DNA of 64,000 nt from Brevundimonas diminuta 3F5N (GCF_900163625.1 NZ_FUIE01000057.1:1-64000); one strand, 5' to 3'; shown: positions 25,908 to 35,763, numbered from the stretch's first letter. A program made the numbers and translations. The notes: a model not told the origin generated them from the letters alone.

Positions 25908-28055
25908 TCACCCCGCGTGCAGTTCCTGCTTCACGCGCTCGGCCAGGGTCTTGATGTCCAGCGGTTTGGGCAGGAAGGACACCCCGACCTCGTCCTGCAA
26001 CAGGTCCGAGAAGTCGCTTTCGGCGTAACCCGAAATGAACATGACCGGGGCGTCGCCGAGGAAGGGCCGCGCCTTTCTCAGCAGCGACGGCCCGTCCAGA
26101 CCCGGCATGATGACGTCCGAGATGAGCATGTCGATCTGGCCCGCCCATTCCTCGGCCAGGATCAGGGCCTCCTCGCCGTCAGCGGCCTCGATCACCTCAT
26201 AGCCGCGCTGGCGCAGCAGGCGGGCGGCGATGCCGCGCACGGCCGCCTCGTCCTCAACGAACAGGATGCGGCCCGCGCCCGACAGGTCGCGCGGCGCCTT
26301 GACGACCTTCTCAACCACGGGGGCCTCGACCAGCTCCTCGGCCGTGGCGGCGGGCAGAAAGATGCGGAAGGCGGCCCCCGCGTTTTCCAGATTGGCGACC
26401 GTGATATGGCCGCCCGCCTGCTGGGCGATGCCGTAGACGGTGGCCAGGCCCATGCCCGTCCCCTCGTTCACCGCCTTGGTGGTGAAGAAGGGCTCAAAAA
26501 TCTTGTCCAGCAGCGCCGTCGGCACGCCGGGGCCGGTGTCCGACACCTCGATCAGGGCGACCTCATCCGTCGCCTCGCGCCAGCCCAGGTCGCGCGCCTG
26601 GGCGCCCGTCAGGCGGCGGGTGCGGATGGTGACGACGCCCGCGCCCGGTTCGACCACGCCGCGCATGGCGTCGCGGGCGTTGACAGCCAGGTTCATCACC
26701 GCCGTCTCCAACTGGCTCTTGTCGGCCAGCACCAGCGGCAGGTCGCGGCCGTAGTCGGTCTCCAGCCGCACGTCCTCGCGCAGCAGGCGGCGCAGCAGCA
26801 CCGCGAACTCGCCGACCAGTTCGCCCAGGTCCAGCCGCTCGCGCCGCACCGTCGACTTGCGCGAGAAGGCCAGCAGCTTGCGCACCAGATCGGCGGCGCG
26901 GATGGCCGTCTGGCGGATTTCGTTCAGCCCCTCATAGGAGGGATCGCCGACCGGGTGCCGCTCCAGCAGGCCCGACAGTTGCAGCTGGATGGCCGTCAGC
27001 AGGTTGTTGAAGTCGTGCGCCACCCCGCCCGCCAGCTGGCCCACGGCCTGCATCTTCTGGGCCTGCGACAGCTGCAGCTCCATCGACTTCTGCGCCGCCA
27101 CATCGAACAACCAGACGCGGCGCTTGTCGCCTTCCAGCGCGACATAGAGGTGCAGTTGCCGATCCGGGTGGGCGCGGGCGATCAGCTCGATCGGGCCGGA
27201 CGATCCGGCCTCCAGCTTGGTTCTGGCCTCGGCCACGCCGGCCGGGTCGAACAGATGGCCGAAGGCCGCGTCGCCCGAGGCCGCCGGGCCGGTCAGCAAG
27301 GCCAGCGCCGCGTTGGGCTCCTCGACCCGGCCCGCGAACAGGTCTTCGCCGCCGATCACCGCCGAACCGAAGGGCGCGCCGGCGGCCATGGCGCGCGCCT
27401 CGCCCGTCGGGGCGAGGGGTTGGGGCGCGGCGGGCGCGCTCGGGGCCAGCGGCAGAACGGCTTCGGGCGCGGCGCGAACCAGGAAGCGCCCCTCCCCCGC
27501 CTGACCGATCAGCACCTCGATCTCACGCGCGCCGATCTGGACGATGGCGCGGCCCTGATGCCCTCCGCGCGCCTGGGCGAAGGCCATGTAGAGGGCTTGC
27601 GCCGACTTGCCGCCCCCCTTGCCGGCTCTGGGCAGGGTGGTGACGGTCCCGTTTTCCTCGGCCCAGGCGGCGTTGTAGGCGAGCACCTGACCCGACGGCT
27701 GCACCAGGGCGGCAGGCTCGGCCATGGCGTCCAGCATCTCGACCGCCGCATCGCCCGAGGCGGGCCGCCGCTCGGACCGGCCGAAGGCGGACAGCCAGAT
27801 CAGCGCCGTCGCCCCCGCCGCGAAGATCAGGATCAGCCCCGGCGCGGTGAAGGCGCTGGCGCGGAACGCCGGATAGGCGATGGCCGCGATCGCCAGGGCG
27901 AAGCCGACCGCCATCACGACCAGCCACGGGTCAAAGCGCGGACGGCGCGCGGCGCGGGCCTTCTGGCGGTCTTGCGGTCGGGAAATGGTCATGGCGTCTC
28001 GCCCGCGCGAATCAGGGTTCGTCAGCATACGCCGTTCCTCCGCCGCCGCCTTCAT
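25908..28055 (-). CDS. cckA: Cell-cycle hybrid histidine kinase CckA
   Basis: CckA phosphorylates ChpT, which passes phosphate to CtrA and CpdR in Caulobacterales. The 715 residues have two N-terminal transmembrane segments (about 45-90), a PAS-like sensory region (about 105-325), HisKA with [20 protein letters not shown] (H347), HATPase ([30 protein letters not shown]) and a C-terminal receiver ([36 protein letters not shown]). The DHp helix and the stretch [20 protein letters not shown] match Caulobacter CckA almost word for word. The start overlaps the flhB stop as ATGA; an alternative ATG lies at 27992. Confidence 0.95.
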   Translation of the reverse strand: MKAAAEERRMLTNPDSRGRDAMTISRPQDRQKARAARRPRFDPWLVVMAVGFALAIAAIAYPAFRASAFTAPGLILIFAAGATALIWLSAFGRSERRPASGDAAVEMLDAMAEPAALVQPSGQVLAYNAAWAEENGTVTTLPRAGKGGGKSAQALYMAFAQARGGHQGRAIVQIGAREIEVLIGQAGEGRFLVRAAPEAVLPLAPSAPAAPQPLAPTGEARAMAAGAPFGSAVIGGEDLFAGRVEEPNAALALLTGPAASGDAAFGHLFDPAGVAEARTKLEAGSSGPIELIARAHPDRQLHLYVALEGDKRRVWLFDVAAQKSMELQLSQAQKMQAVGQLAGGVAHDFNNLLTAIQLQLSGLLERHPVGDPSYEGLNEIRQTAIRAADLVRKLLAFSRKSTVRRERLDLGELVGEFAVLLRRLLREDVRLETDYGRDLPLVLADKSQLETAVMNLAVNARDAMRGVVEPGAGVVTIRTRRLTGAQARDLGWREATDEVALIEVSDTGPGVPTALLDKIFEPFFTTKAVNEGTGMGLATVYGIAQQAGGHITVANLENAGAAFRIFLPAATAEELVEAPVVEKVVKAPRDLSGAGRILFVEDEAAVRGIAARLLRQRGYEVIEAADGEEALILAEEWAGQIDMLISDVIMPGLDGPSLLRKARPFLGDAPVMFISGYAESDFSDLLQDEVGVSFLPKPLDIKTLAERVKQELHAG

Positions 28056-29128
28056 CGCCGCTTCCTCTGCTGCATGACGAAGCCGATGACCTTGGCCGCC
28101 GCCTCGAAGTGGTCGCGCGGGATGATGTCGTCCACCTCGACCGCCGCATAGAGGGCGCGGGCCAGGGGCACGTTCTCGACAACGGGCACATTGTGCTCCC
28201 TGGCCACCTCGCGGATGCGCAAGGCCAGGGCGTCGACGCCCTTGGCCACGCAGACCGGCGCGCCGTCGCCTTGGTCCGGCTCATAGCGTAGGGCGACCGA
28301 ATAGTGAGTCGGGTTGGTGATGATGACGGTGGCGTCGGGCACGGCCTGCATCATCCGCTGACGGCCGCGCTGCATACGGATCTGGCGCAGCTTGGCCTTG
28401 ACGTGCGGGTCGCCGTCGGACTGCTTGAAGTCTTCCTTCAGCTCTTCCTTGGTCATCCGCATCCGCTTGGCGAAGCGTATGCGCTGCCACAGGTAGTCGG
28501 CCCCCGCCGTCAGCGCCAGGAAGACCAGGGCCGACACCATCAGCGCCAGCGCCAGATCGCGCGCGAACGGCAGGATCATCGCCGGGCTCATGGCCGCCAG
28601 GTTCTCCAGCTCGCGCGTATGCGGCTTCAGCACCATCCAGCAGACGGCGCCGATGGCGACCAGTTTGATGAAGGTCTTGAGGAACTGCACCAGGCCGTCC
28701 GGGCCGAAGATGCGCTTGATCCCTTCCAGCGGGCTCACCTTCGACCATTTGGGCTTGATCTTATCGGCGGTGAAGATGAGGCCCGACTGAGCCAGATTGC
28801 CGCCGACCCCGCCCAGGATGACGGCGAACATCAGGGCCGCCAGAAAGGGCGCGGCGGCCCAGACAGCCTGCATCCCGATCTCGACGCCGGCGCCAGCCTC
28901 CAGGCCTCCGATCATGGCGTGCGGTTGGGCCAGAAAGGGGGTCAGTCCCTCGGCGATCTGGGTCGAGAACCAGCCGCCGCCCGCCAGCAGCACCCCTGCC
29001 GCGCCCGCCAGCGACAGCGCCGCCGCCACGTCCGGCGACTTGGCGACGTCGCCCTTTTTCCGCGCCTCTTCGAGTTTTCGCGGGGTGGCGTCTTCTGTTT
29101 TCGACTCGGGATCGGGGCCGTCAGCCAA
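28052..29128 (-). CDS. flhB: Flagellar export gate protein FlhB
   Basis: FlhB is part of the membrane export gate and switches substrate class from rod/hook to filament. The 358 residues begin with DPESKTEDATPRKLEEARKKGD, continue with four transmembrane helices, and end in a cytoplasmic domain containing the autocleavage motif NPTH (about 272) within ITNPTHYSVAL. The C-terminus ([19 protein letters not shown]) is typical. It overlaps fliR upstream by 8 bp and cckA downstream by 4 bp, indicating one translationally coupled operon. Confidence 0.97.
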   Translation of the reverse strand: MADGPDPESKTEDATPRKLEEARKKGDVAKSPDVAAALSLAGAAGVLLAGGGWFSTQIAEGLTPFLAQPHAMIGGLEAGAGVEIGMQAVWAAAPFLAALMFAVILGGVGGNLAQSGLIFTADKIKPKWSKVSPLEGIKRIFGPDGLVQFLKTFIKLVAIGAVCWMVLKPHTRELENLAAMSPAMILPFARDLALALMVSALVFLALTAGADYLWQRIRFAKRMRMTKEELKEDFKQSDGDPHVKAKLRQIRMQRGRQRMMQAVPDATVIITNPTHYSVALRYEPDQGDGAPVCVAKGVDALALRIREVAREHNVPVVENVPLARALYAAVEVDDIIPRDHFEAAAKVIGFVMQQRKRR

Positions 29129-29891
29129 CGGCGCCTCCCGTGAAGAAGGCCGCCACCGAACGGTAGCGGTCGATGAAGACGGTCCCCACCACGCCCAGGC
29201 TGAGCGCGAACACCGACAGGCCCAGGATGACGCTCAAGGGCGCGGCGGCGAAATAGACCTGGAAGCTGGGCATGACCCGCGCCACCAGCCCCGAGGCCAG
29301 GTTGAAGATCAGGGCGAACACCAGCACGGGCGCCGCCAGTTGCACCCCCAGCATGAAGCTCTGGCTCAGAGTCTTCACCGCCATCGTCGTGAAGTCCGAG
29401 ACGATCAACGGCTTGGCCGGGGCGATGGCCTCATACGACCCGACCATGCCGCCGATGAACAGGTGGTGGGTGTTGGTGGCGAACACCAGCGTCACCCCCA
29501 GCAGCATGAGGAAGGCCGACAGGGTCGTGCCCGGCTGGGCCTGCATGGGATTGGCGGTCTGGGAAAAACCCAGCGTCGTCTGCAGGGAGACGATCTCGCC
29601 CGCCGTGGTCAGGGCGGTCATGAAGCTGCGCAGGATGGCGCCGATGGCCAGGCCGGTCAGCACCTCGCGGATCACCCAGCCGACGGTGGCGCCCAGGGTC
29701 GCAGGCAGGGCCGGCAGGGCGCCGCCCACGATGGGCCACAACGCCAGCGACAGCACCAGGGCCAGCGACAGGCGGACCCTCGGCGGCACATAGGATTCGC
29801 CGAAGCCGGGCAGCATCATCAGGATCGCGCCGACGCGCGCGAAGATCAGCCCACCGGCCCAGACCTGTTCCGCCGTGGCGTAAGGCTCCAT
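29121..29891 (-). CDS. fliR: Flagellar export gate protein FliR
   Basis: A 256-residue inner-membrane protein with about six hydrophobic segments, part of the FliP-FliQ-FliR export pore. Characteristic stretches include ARVGAILMMLPGFGESYVPPRVRL near the start and GEIVSLQTTLGFSQTANP in the middle. Gene order fliQ-fliR-flhB confirms it. The start is 22 bp after the fliQ stop and its end overlaps flhB. Confidence 0.96.
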   Translation of the reverse strand: MEPYATAEQVWAGGLIFARVGAILMMLPGFGESYVPPRVRLSLALVLSLALWPIVGGALPALPATLGATVGWVIREVLTGLAIGAILRSFMTALTTAGEIVSLQTTLGFSQTANPMQAQPGTTLSAFLMLLGVTLVFATNTHHLFIGGMVGSYEAIAPAKPLIVSDFTTMAVKTLSQSFMLGVQLAAPVLVFALIFNLASGLVARVMPSFQVYFAAAPLSVILGLSVFALSLGVVGTVFIDRYRSVAAFFTGGAVG

Positions 29892-29913
29892 GTTCCTGCC
29901 CTACAACCCCGCC

Positions 29914-30177
29914 CTACATGCCCGCGATGCGAGCGGCGATCTCGCGCATGAAGCCGCCCAGCAGGGCGCCCATCAGCGGCAGGAACAGCAGCAACGACAC
30001 GAAGATGGCGATGATCTTGGGCGCATAGACCAGGGTCTGCTCCTGGATCTGCGTCAGGGCCTGGAACAGGCCGATGGCCACGCCGACAACCAGGGCCACG
30101 ATCAGGGCCGGCAGGCACAGCTGGATCGTCAGCCACAGGGCGTCGCGACCCACATCCAGAACTTCCGCGCCGCTCAT
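29914..30177 (-). CDS. fliQ: Flagellar export gate protein FliQ
   Basis: An 87-residue protein with two long transmembrane helices (about 15-40 and 52-75), including LPALIVALVVGVAIGLFQALTQ and the conserved QEQTLVYAPKIIAIF. The open frame extends further upstream but ATG 30177 gives the family length. It is the first gene of the fliQ-fliR-flhB-cckA run. A CtrA box lies 66 bp upstream. Confidence 0.95.
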   Translation of the reverse strand: MSGAEVLDVGRDALWLTIQLCLPALIVALVVGVAIGLFQALTQIQEQTLVYAPKIIAIFVSLLLFLPLMGALLGGFMREIAARIAGM

Positions 30178-30242
30178 CGCCGATCCCCGAGACGCCCCGA
30201 ACACACGCGCGGGACAGTGGGCAGAAAATGCCGACAGGATGG

Positions 30243-30257
30243 TTAACGCGACGTTAG
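30243..30257 (-). promoter_or_regulatory. CtrA box upstream of fliQ
   Basis: On the minus strand the sequence is CTAA-CGTCGCG-TTAA followed by CCAT: 7-bp spacing and one mismatch to TTAA-N7-TTAA, with the preferred TTAACCAT half site. It lies 66 bp before the fliQ ATG, the normal place for a CtrA-activated class II flagellar promoter. Confidence 0.7.
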
Positions 30258-30368
30258 GACGATGGAATGAGACCGATGTTCCGGTCGATGCGGTTTCACG
30301 TGATTGACAACAGCGGCGACTAGACGAACGTTTTCGGCCTCCCCCGATCAACGCCTGAAGGATGCCTC

Positions 30369-31358
30369 ATGAAACCGTTCCTGCGTCTCGCCTCCGTCCT
30401 GATGGTCGCGGCCTCGGCCTCACTGGTCGCCGCGTGCGACAACAAGGCGTCGGAGCCGGCTGAGACGGCGGCGGCCCCCGCGGCGGCGAACGAAGCGGCG
30501 GGCGCGTTCGACGTGAACAGCGTGGCGCTGTCGACCGCTAGCCTGGGCGACTTCCCCTATCTGCGCCTGCCCGACGGCTACAAGCCGCAGAACAGCGAAA
30601 CGCACGACTTCGCCGACTTCCCCTTCTGGACCGGCGCCGGCTTCCAGATGGTCGAAGGCCGCGTCCACCAGACCCAGATCACCAACGACAGCGGCAAGAG
30701 CTTCTCGCGGCTGGAGCTGCTGCGAAACATGGAGCACGCGCTGAAGGAGGCGGGCGCCGTTCGCATCTTCGACGGCCAGATTCCCAATGAAGCCGCCCAC
30801 GCCTTGCCCGAGGCGGTGCAGATGGCGGCCCTGAACGGCATCGGCGACATCTACAACAACCCGTCGCAGACCTGGATCATCCGACAGGCTGACCGCACCG
30901 TCTGGGTTCACCTCTATGTCGGCAGCGCGCAAGGCGCGATGGCGGTGGCCGAGGTCAAGGCCCTGGCGCCGACCGCCGGCCTGCTGCCAGCCAGCGAACT
31001 GGCGCGCAAGATCGCCGCGGACGGCCGCGTCGCCGTGCCGGTCGAGTTCGCACTGGACAAGGCCGACATCCTGGATGTCTCGCGCCCTCAGGTCGACGCC
31101 GTGGCCCAACTGCTGAAGGGTGACGCCGCCCTGCGCCTGTCCGTCGAGGGGCACACCGACAACACCGGCGCCCCGGCCCGCAACCGTCCCCTGTCCGAGG
31201 AACGCGCCCGCGCCGTGGTCGCCGCCCTGACGCAGCAGGGGATCGACGCCAAGCGGCTGGAGGCCAAGGGCTTCGGCGCCGACAAGCCGGTGGCCGACAA
31301 CGCCAGCGACGAGGGCCGCGCCCGCAACCGCCGCGTCGAACTGGTCCGCCTGTCCTGA
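30369..31358 (+). CDS. OmpA-family lipoprotein
   Basis: A 329-residue outer-membrane lipoprotein (lipobox VAAC, C23). Residues 24-45 are an Ala/Glu-rich linker. The middle region (about 50-205) is unrecognised, with YLRLPDGYKPQNSETHDF and VEGRVHQTQIT. The C-terminal 115 residues form an OmpA peptidoglycan-binding domain: VEFALDKADILDVSRPQVD, VEGHTDNTGAPARNRPLS, GFGADKPVADNASDEGRARN-RRVEL. It probably links the outer membrane to the cell wall. It is divergent from fliQ across a region holding the CtrA box, which might influence both genes. Confidence 0.88.
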   Translation: MKPFLRLASVLMVAASASLVAACDNKASEPAETAAAPAAANEAAGAFDVNSVALSTASLGDFPYLRLPDGYKPQNSETHDFADFPFWTGAGFQMVEGRVHQTQITNDSGKSFSRLELLRNMEHALKEAGAVRIFDGQIPNEAAHALPEAVQMAALNGIGDIYNNPSQTWIIRQADRTVWVHLYVGSAQGAMAVAEVKALAPTAGLLPASELARKIAADGRVAVPVEFALDKADILDVSRPQVDAVAQLLKGDAALRLSVEGHTDNTGAPARNRPLSEERARAVVAALTQQGIDAKRLEAKGFGADKPVADNASDEGRARNRRVELVRLS

Positions 31359-31433
31359 TCAGCAAACTGGCCTGATCGGGACGGAAGCAGTTTTAAACAG
31401 CGGCGCCGTTTCCAAAACCTGCGCGGGGGAGGT

Positions 31434-32036
31434 ATGCAGCCTGTCATGAGCGACCAGACCCCCTCCTCCCCCGCCGTTTCCCAGGAAGAAGCCGAAGCCG
31501 CCGTCCGCACCCTGATCCGCTGGGCCGGCGACAATCCTGCGCGCGAAGGCCTGATCGAAACGCCCAAGCGCGTGGCCAAGTCCTATCGCGAACTGTTCCA
31601 GGGCTATGAGGTCGAACCGCGCGACTATCTGGAGAAGACGTTCGAGGAAGTCGGCGGCTACGACGAGCTGGTGGTCCTGAAGGACATCCGTTTCGTCAGC
31701 TTCTGCGAGCACCACATGCTGCCGGTGGTGGGCAAGGCGCACGTCGCCTATCTGCCGACCGACCGGGTCGTCGGCATCTCCAAGCTGGCCCGCGTAGTGC
31801 GCGGCTACGCCCGCCGCCTGCAGATCCAGGAGAAGATGACGTCCGAAATCGCCAACGCCATCCAGGACGTGCTGCGTCCCCACGGCGTCGGCGTGGTCAT
31901 CGAGGCCGAACATAGCTGCATGACCATGCGCGGCGTCGATGTCCCCGGCGCCAGCCTGATCACCAGCTGCCTGCTGGGCGTCGTCCGTGAAGACCCGCGT
32001 ACGCGCGAGGAATTCCTGCGGCTGGTGCGGGGCTAG
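31434..32036 (+). CDS. folE: GTP cyclohydrolase I
   Basis: The first enzyme of tetrahydrofolate (and queuosine-type) precursor synthesis, converting GTP to dihydroneopterin triphosphate. The 200 residues contain the zinc/catalytic motif [19 protein letters not shown] (C91, H93, H94), [35 protein letters not shown] and the C-terminal SCLLGVV. Length is typical. ATG 31434 is very close to the GGGGGAGG; ATG 31446 is an alternative start that would remove four residues. Confidence 0.96.
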   Translation: MQPVMSDQTPSSPAVSQEEAEAAVRTLIRWAGDNPAREGLIETPKRVAKSYRELFQGYEVEPRDYLEKTFEEVGGYDELVVLKDIRFVSFCEHHMLPVVGKAHVAYLPTDRVVGISKLARVVRGYARRLQIQEKMTSEIANAIQDVLRPHGVGVVIEAEHSCMTMRGVDVPGASLITSCLLGVVREDPRTREEFLRLVRG

Positions 32037-32060
32037 GCCAGACCCGCAGACCGGCGAGCC

Positions 32061-32951
32061 TTACGGGTTCGCCGGCTTCTCCGCCTCGCCGGGCAACGGC
32101 CTCACGATCACCGGGGCCACCGGCGGCCGTCCCGCCTCCAGCCCGTCGATATAGGCGAGTTGCGCCTTGGCGGATCGATCCTCGGGGTCCAGCTTCAACG
32201 CCTCGTCATAGGCGGCGCGCGCCTCGGGCAGTCGCTTCAATTCAATCAGGCTGAAGCCCCGACTGCGATGCAGAGCTCCGGCGTTCAACGTGATACGGAT
32301 GGAATCGGACGCCAGCGCCTCGGTCGCCAGGCTTAAGGCCTCTTCATTGCGCCCCGCCGCCTGCAGGGCCGACGCCTTTTCCTTGATCAGCACCCAGTCG
32401 TCCGGCTGGCGGGCCAGGCCCTGATCCAGCACGGCGATCGCCTCGTCCAGACGCCCGCGCTCGACCGCCTCGCTGCCCAGCATCAGGGCGATCAGAGGAT
32501 AGACGTTGGGCTGCTGCCGCACGGTTACGTTGGAGGCGCCGGCTTCCACCGCTGAGGCCTGGAGCACCGTCGCCATCACCATGGTTTCGGCGATGTCCAG
32601 CGTGCGCACGATCCAGTCGTTCGCCGCTCGCTTCTCCGTATGCGGATAGATCGCGGGCGCGCGCTCCATCGCACGTCGGAGCGCAGGCAAATGGCGATCC
32701 ATACCGGCGTAGCCGCGCGCCTGCATGTCGCGCATCGCCCGCTCCAGCAGATCGAAGTCCCGCTTCTCCTGGCCCGCGAGATCCCCGCTCACGATATTGA
32801 CGGTCACCGTGGGCCGCGCCTCCTGGAGCGTCCCCGCCTTGATCGCCCCTGCCGGGGGCGATGAAGCCTGCTGGGCGCTGACGCCGCCCGGCGCCGCCAG
32901 CATCAAGGCCAGGGCGGTCGCGCCGCCGATCATTGCAAAAGCCTTTTTCAC
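32061..32951 (-). CDS. Secreted TPR-repeat protein
   Basis: A 296-residue protein with a signal peptide (MKKAFAMIGGATALALMLAAPGGVSAQ). The C-terminal half holds tetratricopeptide repeats, for example LDEAIAVLDQGLARQPDDWV, NEEALSLATEALASDSIRI and LPEARAAYDEALKLDPEDRS. The first part (about 40-165) is not recognised. TPR domains mediate protein contacts, so a scaffold or chaperone-like role in the periplasm is likely. It is divergent from an acyltransferase gene and convergent with folE. Confidence 0.82.
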   Translation of the reverse strand: MKKAFAMIGGATALALMLAAPGGVSAQQASSPPAGAIKAGTLQEARPTVTVNIVSGDLAGQEKRDFDLLERAMRDMQARGYAGMDRHLPALRRAMERAPAIYPHTEKRAANDWIVRTLDIAETMVMATVLQASAVEAGASNVTVRQQPNVYPLIALMLGSEAVERGRLDEAIAVLDQGLARQPDDWVLIKEKASALQAAGRNEEALSLATEALASDSIRITLNAGALHRSRGFSLIELKRLPEARAAYDEALKLDPEDRSAKAQLAYIDGLEAGRPPVAPVIVRPLPGEAEKPANP

Positions 32952-33089
32952 GGTCGCCCCTCTCGCTCCGCCATCGAGATTTCGTCGTTATACCAGATGC
33001 AAAGCGCAGCGCCAGCGACAGATTCATCCAGGAGGCCGGGGGGGCCCGGCCCCATTCTTGCGTAACAACATTCGAACAAGGGGGCCGTG

Positions 33090-34235
33090 ATGCTGCAAGC
33101 TGTGTTTTCGTCCCGGAATGAGCCGCCGCCGATCATGCGCGGCGGCTGGCTGGACGCGCTGCGCTTCATCGTGGCCGCCCTGATCATCCTGCATCACTTC
33201 CAGATGTCGGCGCCCGTCCCCCTGGCCGAGGGGCTGCATCCCGTGTTCGAGCGGGGCGGCTTCCTGCTGACCAACTTCTTCCTGATCGACAGCGGCTATG
33301 TGCTGATGCGGGTCTATGGCCGCGCCGTCGGCTCGGGCCGGATGTCGAAGAGCGACTTCTTCATCAAGCGGGCCTTGAGGGTCTATCCGGCGCACCTGAT
33401 CGTGCTGGGTCTGCTGGTGGCGCTGGTGCTGGCGGCGACCGCTGCGGGCATGCCGCCCAGCCATCCCGAGTGGTTCGCCTGGGATCAGCTTCCCGCCCAG
33501 GCGGCCCTGGTGCAGTCGTTCGGCGTTCACGGCGGCCTGGGCTGGAACGCCCCAACATGGTCGATCTCGGCGCTTCTGGGCTGCTACGTCGCCTTCCCCT
33601 TCGTGCTGCGGGGCCTCAGCCGGATCGGGCCGTGGACGGCGCTGACCCTGGTCGTCGTCGGCTATCTGGCCGCCAATGAGCTGAGCTGGGCGATCCTGAA
33701 GTATCCGGTCTATCAGATGCCGCTGAACCTGGGCATCTGGCGCGCCCTGCCCCTGTTCATCCTGGGCATGGGACTGGCCTGGTTCGCGCAAGGCGTGTGG
33801 ATCAACGCCCGCATCGCCGGCTGGGCCGGGGTGCTGGCCGCCGTTGGTCTGGCCGTGGCCCAGTATTTCGACAAGAACGCCCTGCTGTCGCTGTTCTTCA
33901 TCTCCGTCATCATCCTGGCGGCGGGCGCCGTGCCGACCAAGCGGCCGTCGAAGCTGGTCGAGGCGGCGGCCATGGTCTCCTTCTCCATGTTCATCTCGAA
34001 CGAAGTGGTGCGCATCGCCTGGTTCGGCCTGGCCGAGGCCTTCGCAAACAAGCTGGCGCTGGGCGAGGCCTGGCGCTGGGGCTTGTGGGTTCTGGGCGTG
34101 CTGGCGGCCTTCGTCTTCGCCTTCGGCCTGCACTATCTGATCGATCAGCCGATCCAGAACCGCATCCGAGCCTGGCTGAAGGCGCGCGGCAAGGGCGCCG
34201 CCGTCAGCCAGCCGGTCGTGTCGCTGGAAGGCTAG
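33090..34235 (+). CDS. Acyltransferase family 3 membrane protein
   Basis: A 381-residue integral membrane protein of the acyltransferase-3 family, which moves acyl groups onto surface sugars such as O-antigen or exopolysaccharide. It has about ten hydrophobic helices. The family signature appears near the start: WLDALRFIVAALIILHHF with the catalytic His-x5-Glu-type region after it, and later FFIKRALRVYPAHL. ATG 33090 follows an out-of-favour GTG at 33087. It ends in a 4-bp overlap with the convergent glyoxalase-fold gene. The acceptor is unknown. Confidence 0.9.
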   Translation: MLQAVFSSRNEPPPIMRGGWLDALRFIVAALIILHHFQMSAPVPLAEGLHPVFERGGFLLTNFFLIDSGYVLMRVYGRAVGSGRMSKSDFFIKRALRVYPAHLIVLGLLVALVLAATAAGMPPSHPEWFAWDQLPAQAALVQSFGVHGGLGWNAPTWSISALLGCYVAFPFVLRGLSRIGPWTALTLVVVGYLAANELSWAILKYPVYQMPLNLGIWRALPLFILGMGLAWFAQGVWINARIAGWAGVLAAVGLAVAQYFDKNALLSLFFISVIILAAGAVPTKRPSKLVEAAAMVSFSMFISNEVVRIAWFGLAEAFANKLALGEAWRWGLWVLGVLAAFVFAFGLHYLIDQPIQNRIRAWLKARGKGAAVSQPVVSLEG

Positions 34236-34615
34236 GCGCCGCCCGCCCCGCCGACCAGGTGCAGGATGTTGCCGTCCGGGTCCTTGAACCAGGCCAGGCG
34301 AAGCGGCCCTGCGACATGGACGTCGCCGTCATGCGCCATGCCGTCATAGCGTTCAAAGACGACGCCCTTGGCTTTCAGGTCGGCGACGATGTCGTCCACC
34401 TCGACGCCCACGTCCCAAGTCACAGCGTTGGCCTGGTTCGTCCCGGCAAAGTCCGAGCGATAGACCGTCAGCCATGTGCCGCCGGTGCGATAACCCAGCA
34501 CCCCGTCCATGCCGGTGTCCGCCAGGTTCAGACCCAGTACATCGGAGTAGAAGGCCCTGGCCCGCTCCAGATCCTTCACCGCCACGATGGCTGAGGAGTT
34601 CTTGTTCTTGAGCAT
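34232..34615 (-). CDS. VOC/glyoxalase-fold protein
   Basis: A 127-residue vicinal-oxygen-chelate fold protein. It has the typical opening (SSAIVAVKDLERARAFYSDVLGL) and closing (RLAWFKDPDGNILHLVG) strands. Members include glyoxalases, dioxygenases and antibiotic-resistance proteins, so activity cannot be assigned. ATG 34615 gives the normal domain start; the longer frame upstream lacks support. Its stop overlaps the stop of the convergent acyltransferase gene. Confidence 0.85.
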   Translation of the reverse strand: MLKNKNSSAIVAVKDLERARAFYSDVLGLNLADTGMDGVLGYRTGGTWLTVYRSDFAGTNQANAVTWDVGVEVDDIVADLKAKGVVFERYDGMAHDGDVHVAGPLRLAWFKDPDGNILHLVGGAGGA

Positions 34616-34760
34616 GGTGCGTCTCCCTTGTGGGGAGACAACCAACCGCAGGCGAGGTCGATCCCTGCCGCGTCGCCCGCGCTTAACATTACCGGCGTTT
34701 CATTTGACACAGAAGTCGTGTCGGTTCTCTTTTTCCGACCCCTTGAGAGCAGGAAAATCC

Positions 34761-35732
34761 ATGCGCCGACTGGCTTTGACGATCACCTTGGGCCTCAGCC
34801 TGCTGGCGACCGGCGCAACGGCCCAATCGGGATCATCGCCGATCCAGTTGGAAGACAGCGACGTCGCCCGTTTCTGGACGGCCTACGACGCCGTCCGCGC
34901 GGAAACGTCGCCGGAGGCCCAGAAGGCGGCGTTCCAAAGGCTCTATATCGACGCCGGAACGCCAGGCCTGACCGCCTTCATGGAGGCCAAGGGCTATACG
35001 GCGGACACCTATCTTCAGGCCATCCGCGCCTATCCGTCCTATTGGGACTCGGTGCGGCCCCGCACGGCGCTGGCCGCCGGGGCCCTGACGCGGCTCGAGG
35101 GGCATCTGGAACGGTTCCGCGCCCTCTATCCCGACCTGCGTCCCGCCGGCATCTATTTCGAGGTCGGCGCCTTGCGATCCGCCGGGACGACGCAGGGCGA
35201 CAAGGTTCTGCTGGGCGTCGAAATGGCCACCGGCGACGAGAGCGTCGACACCTCCGAGATGCCGGCCGGGCTTCAGCGCTTCTTCGCCTCCTACTTCGCC
35301 AGCAAGCCGCTGGAGAACCTGGACCTGCTGGCGGTGCATGAGGTGGTCCACACCCAGCAAAGAGGCGAGCGGCCGAACCTGCTGGCCCAGGCCGTCTATG
35401 AGGGCGTGGCCGACTTCGTCGCCGAACAGGTGACGGGCCGGACGCCGGACTTGGCCTATGTGGCCTATGGCCCGGCGCACGACGAGGCGATCAAGACGGC
35501 CTTCCGTCGCGACATGGCGGGCGAGGACTTCAGCGGCTGGCTCTACAACAGCGCAGACAACGCCTTCGGCGTTCGCGATCTCGGCTACTACGTCGGCTAT
35601 GCGATCACGCGCGGCTACCATGATCGCGCGCCGGACAAGGCGGCGGCGCTGAAGGCCATGCTCGAACTGGATTACTCGGACCCGGCGGCCGTCCAGGCCT
35701 TCGTCGACGCCTCGGGCTATTTCGCCGACTAG
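34761..35732 (+). CDS. Secreted HExxH protein, probable zinc peptidase
   Basis: A 323-residue exported protein with a signal peptide (MRRLALTITLGLSLLATGATAQ). A zinc-peptidase pattern H193-E194-V-V-H197 is followed 17 residues later by E214 in YEGVADFVAEQV, as in gluzincin metallopeptidases and DUF2268-like proteins. Other stretches (YPSYWDSVRPR, GIYFEVGALRSAGTTQGDKVL) are not familiar. Activity is an inference from these ligands. AGCAGGA lies upstream of the ATG. A strong bidirectional terminator separates it from the convergent cold-shock gene. Confidence 0.72.
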   Translation: MRRLALTITLGLSLLATGATAQSGSSPIQLEDSDVARFWTAYDAVRAETSPEAQKAAFQRLYIDAGTPGLTAFMEAKGYTADTYLQAIRAYPSYWDSVRPRTALAAGALTRLEGHLERFRALYPDLRPAGIYFEVGALRSAGTTQGDKVLLGVEMATGDESVDTSEMPAGLQRFFASYFASKPLENLDLLAVHEVVHTQQRGERPNLLAQAVYEGVADFVAEQVTGRTPDLAYVAYGPAHDEAIKTAFRRDMAGEDFSGWLYNSADNAFGVRDLGYYVGYAITRGYHDRAPDKAAALKAMLELDYSDPAAVQAFVDASGYFAD

Positions 35733-35763
35733 CCGCCCAGCAGAAAGGCGAGGCCCAATAAAA

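Noticed and set aside
25728-28151. 807-codon frame antisense to cckA
   Set aside because: It covers the entire cckA gene and part of a small lipoprotein gene. Composition is typical of a shadow frame.
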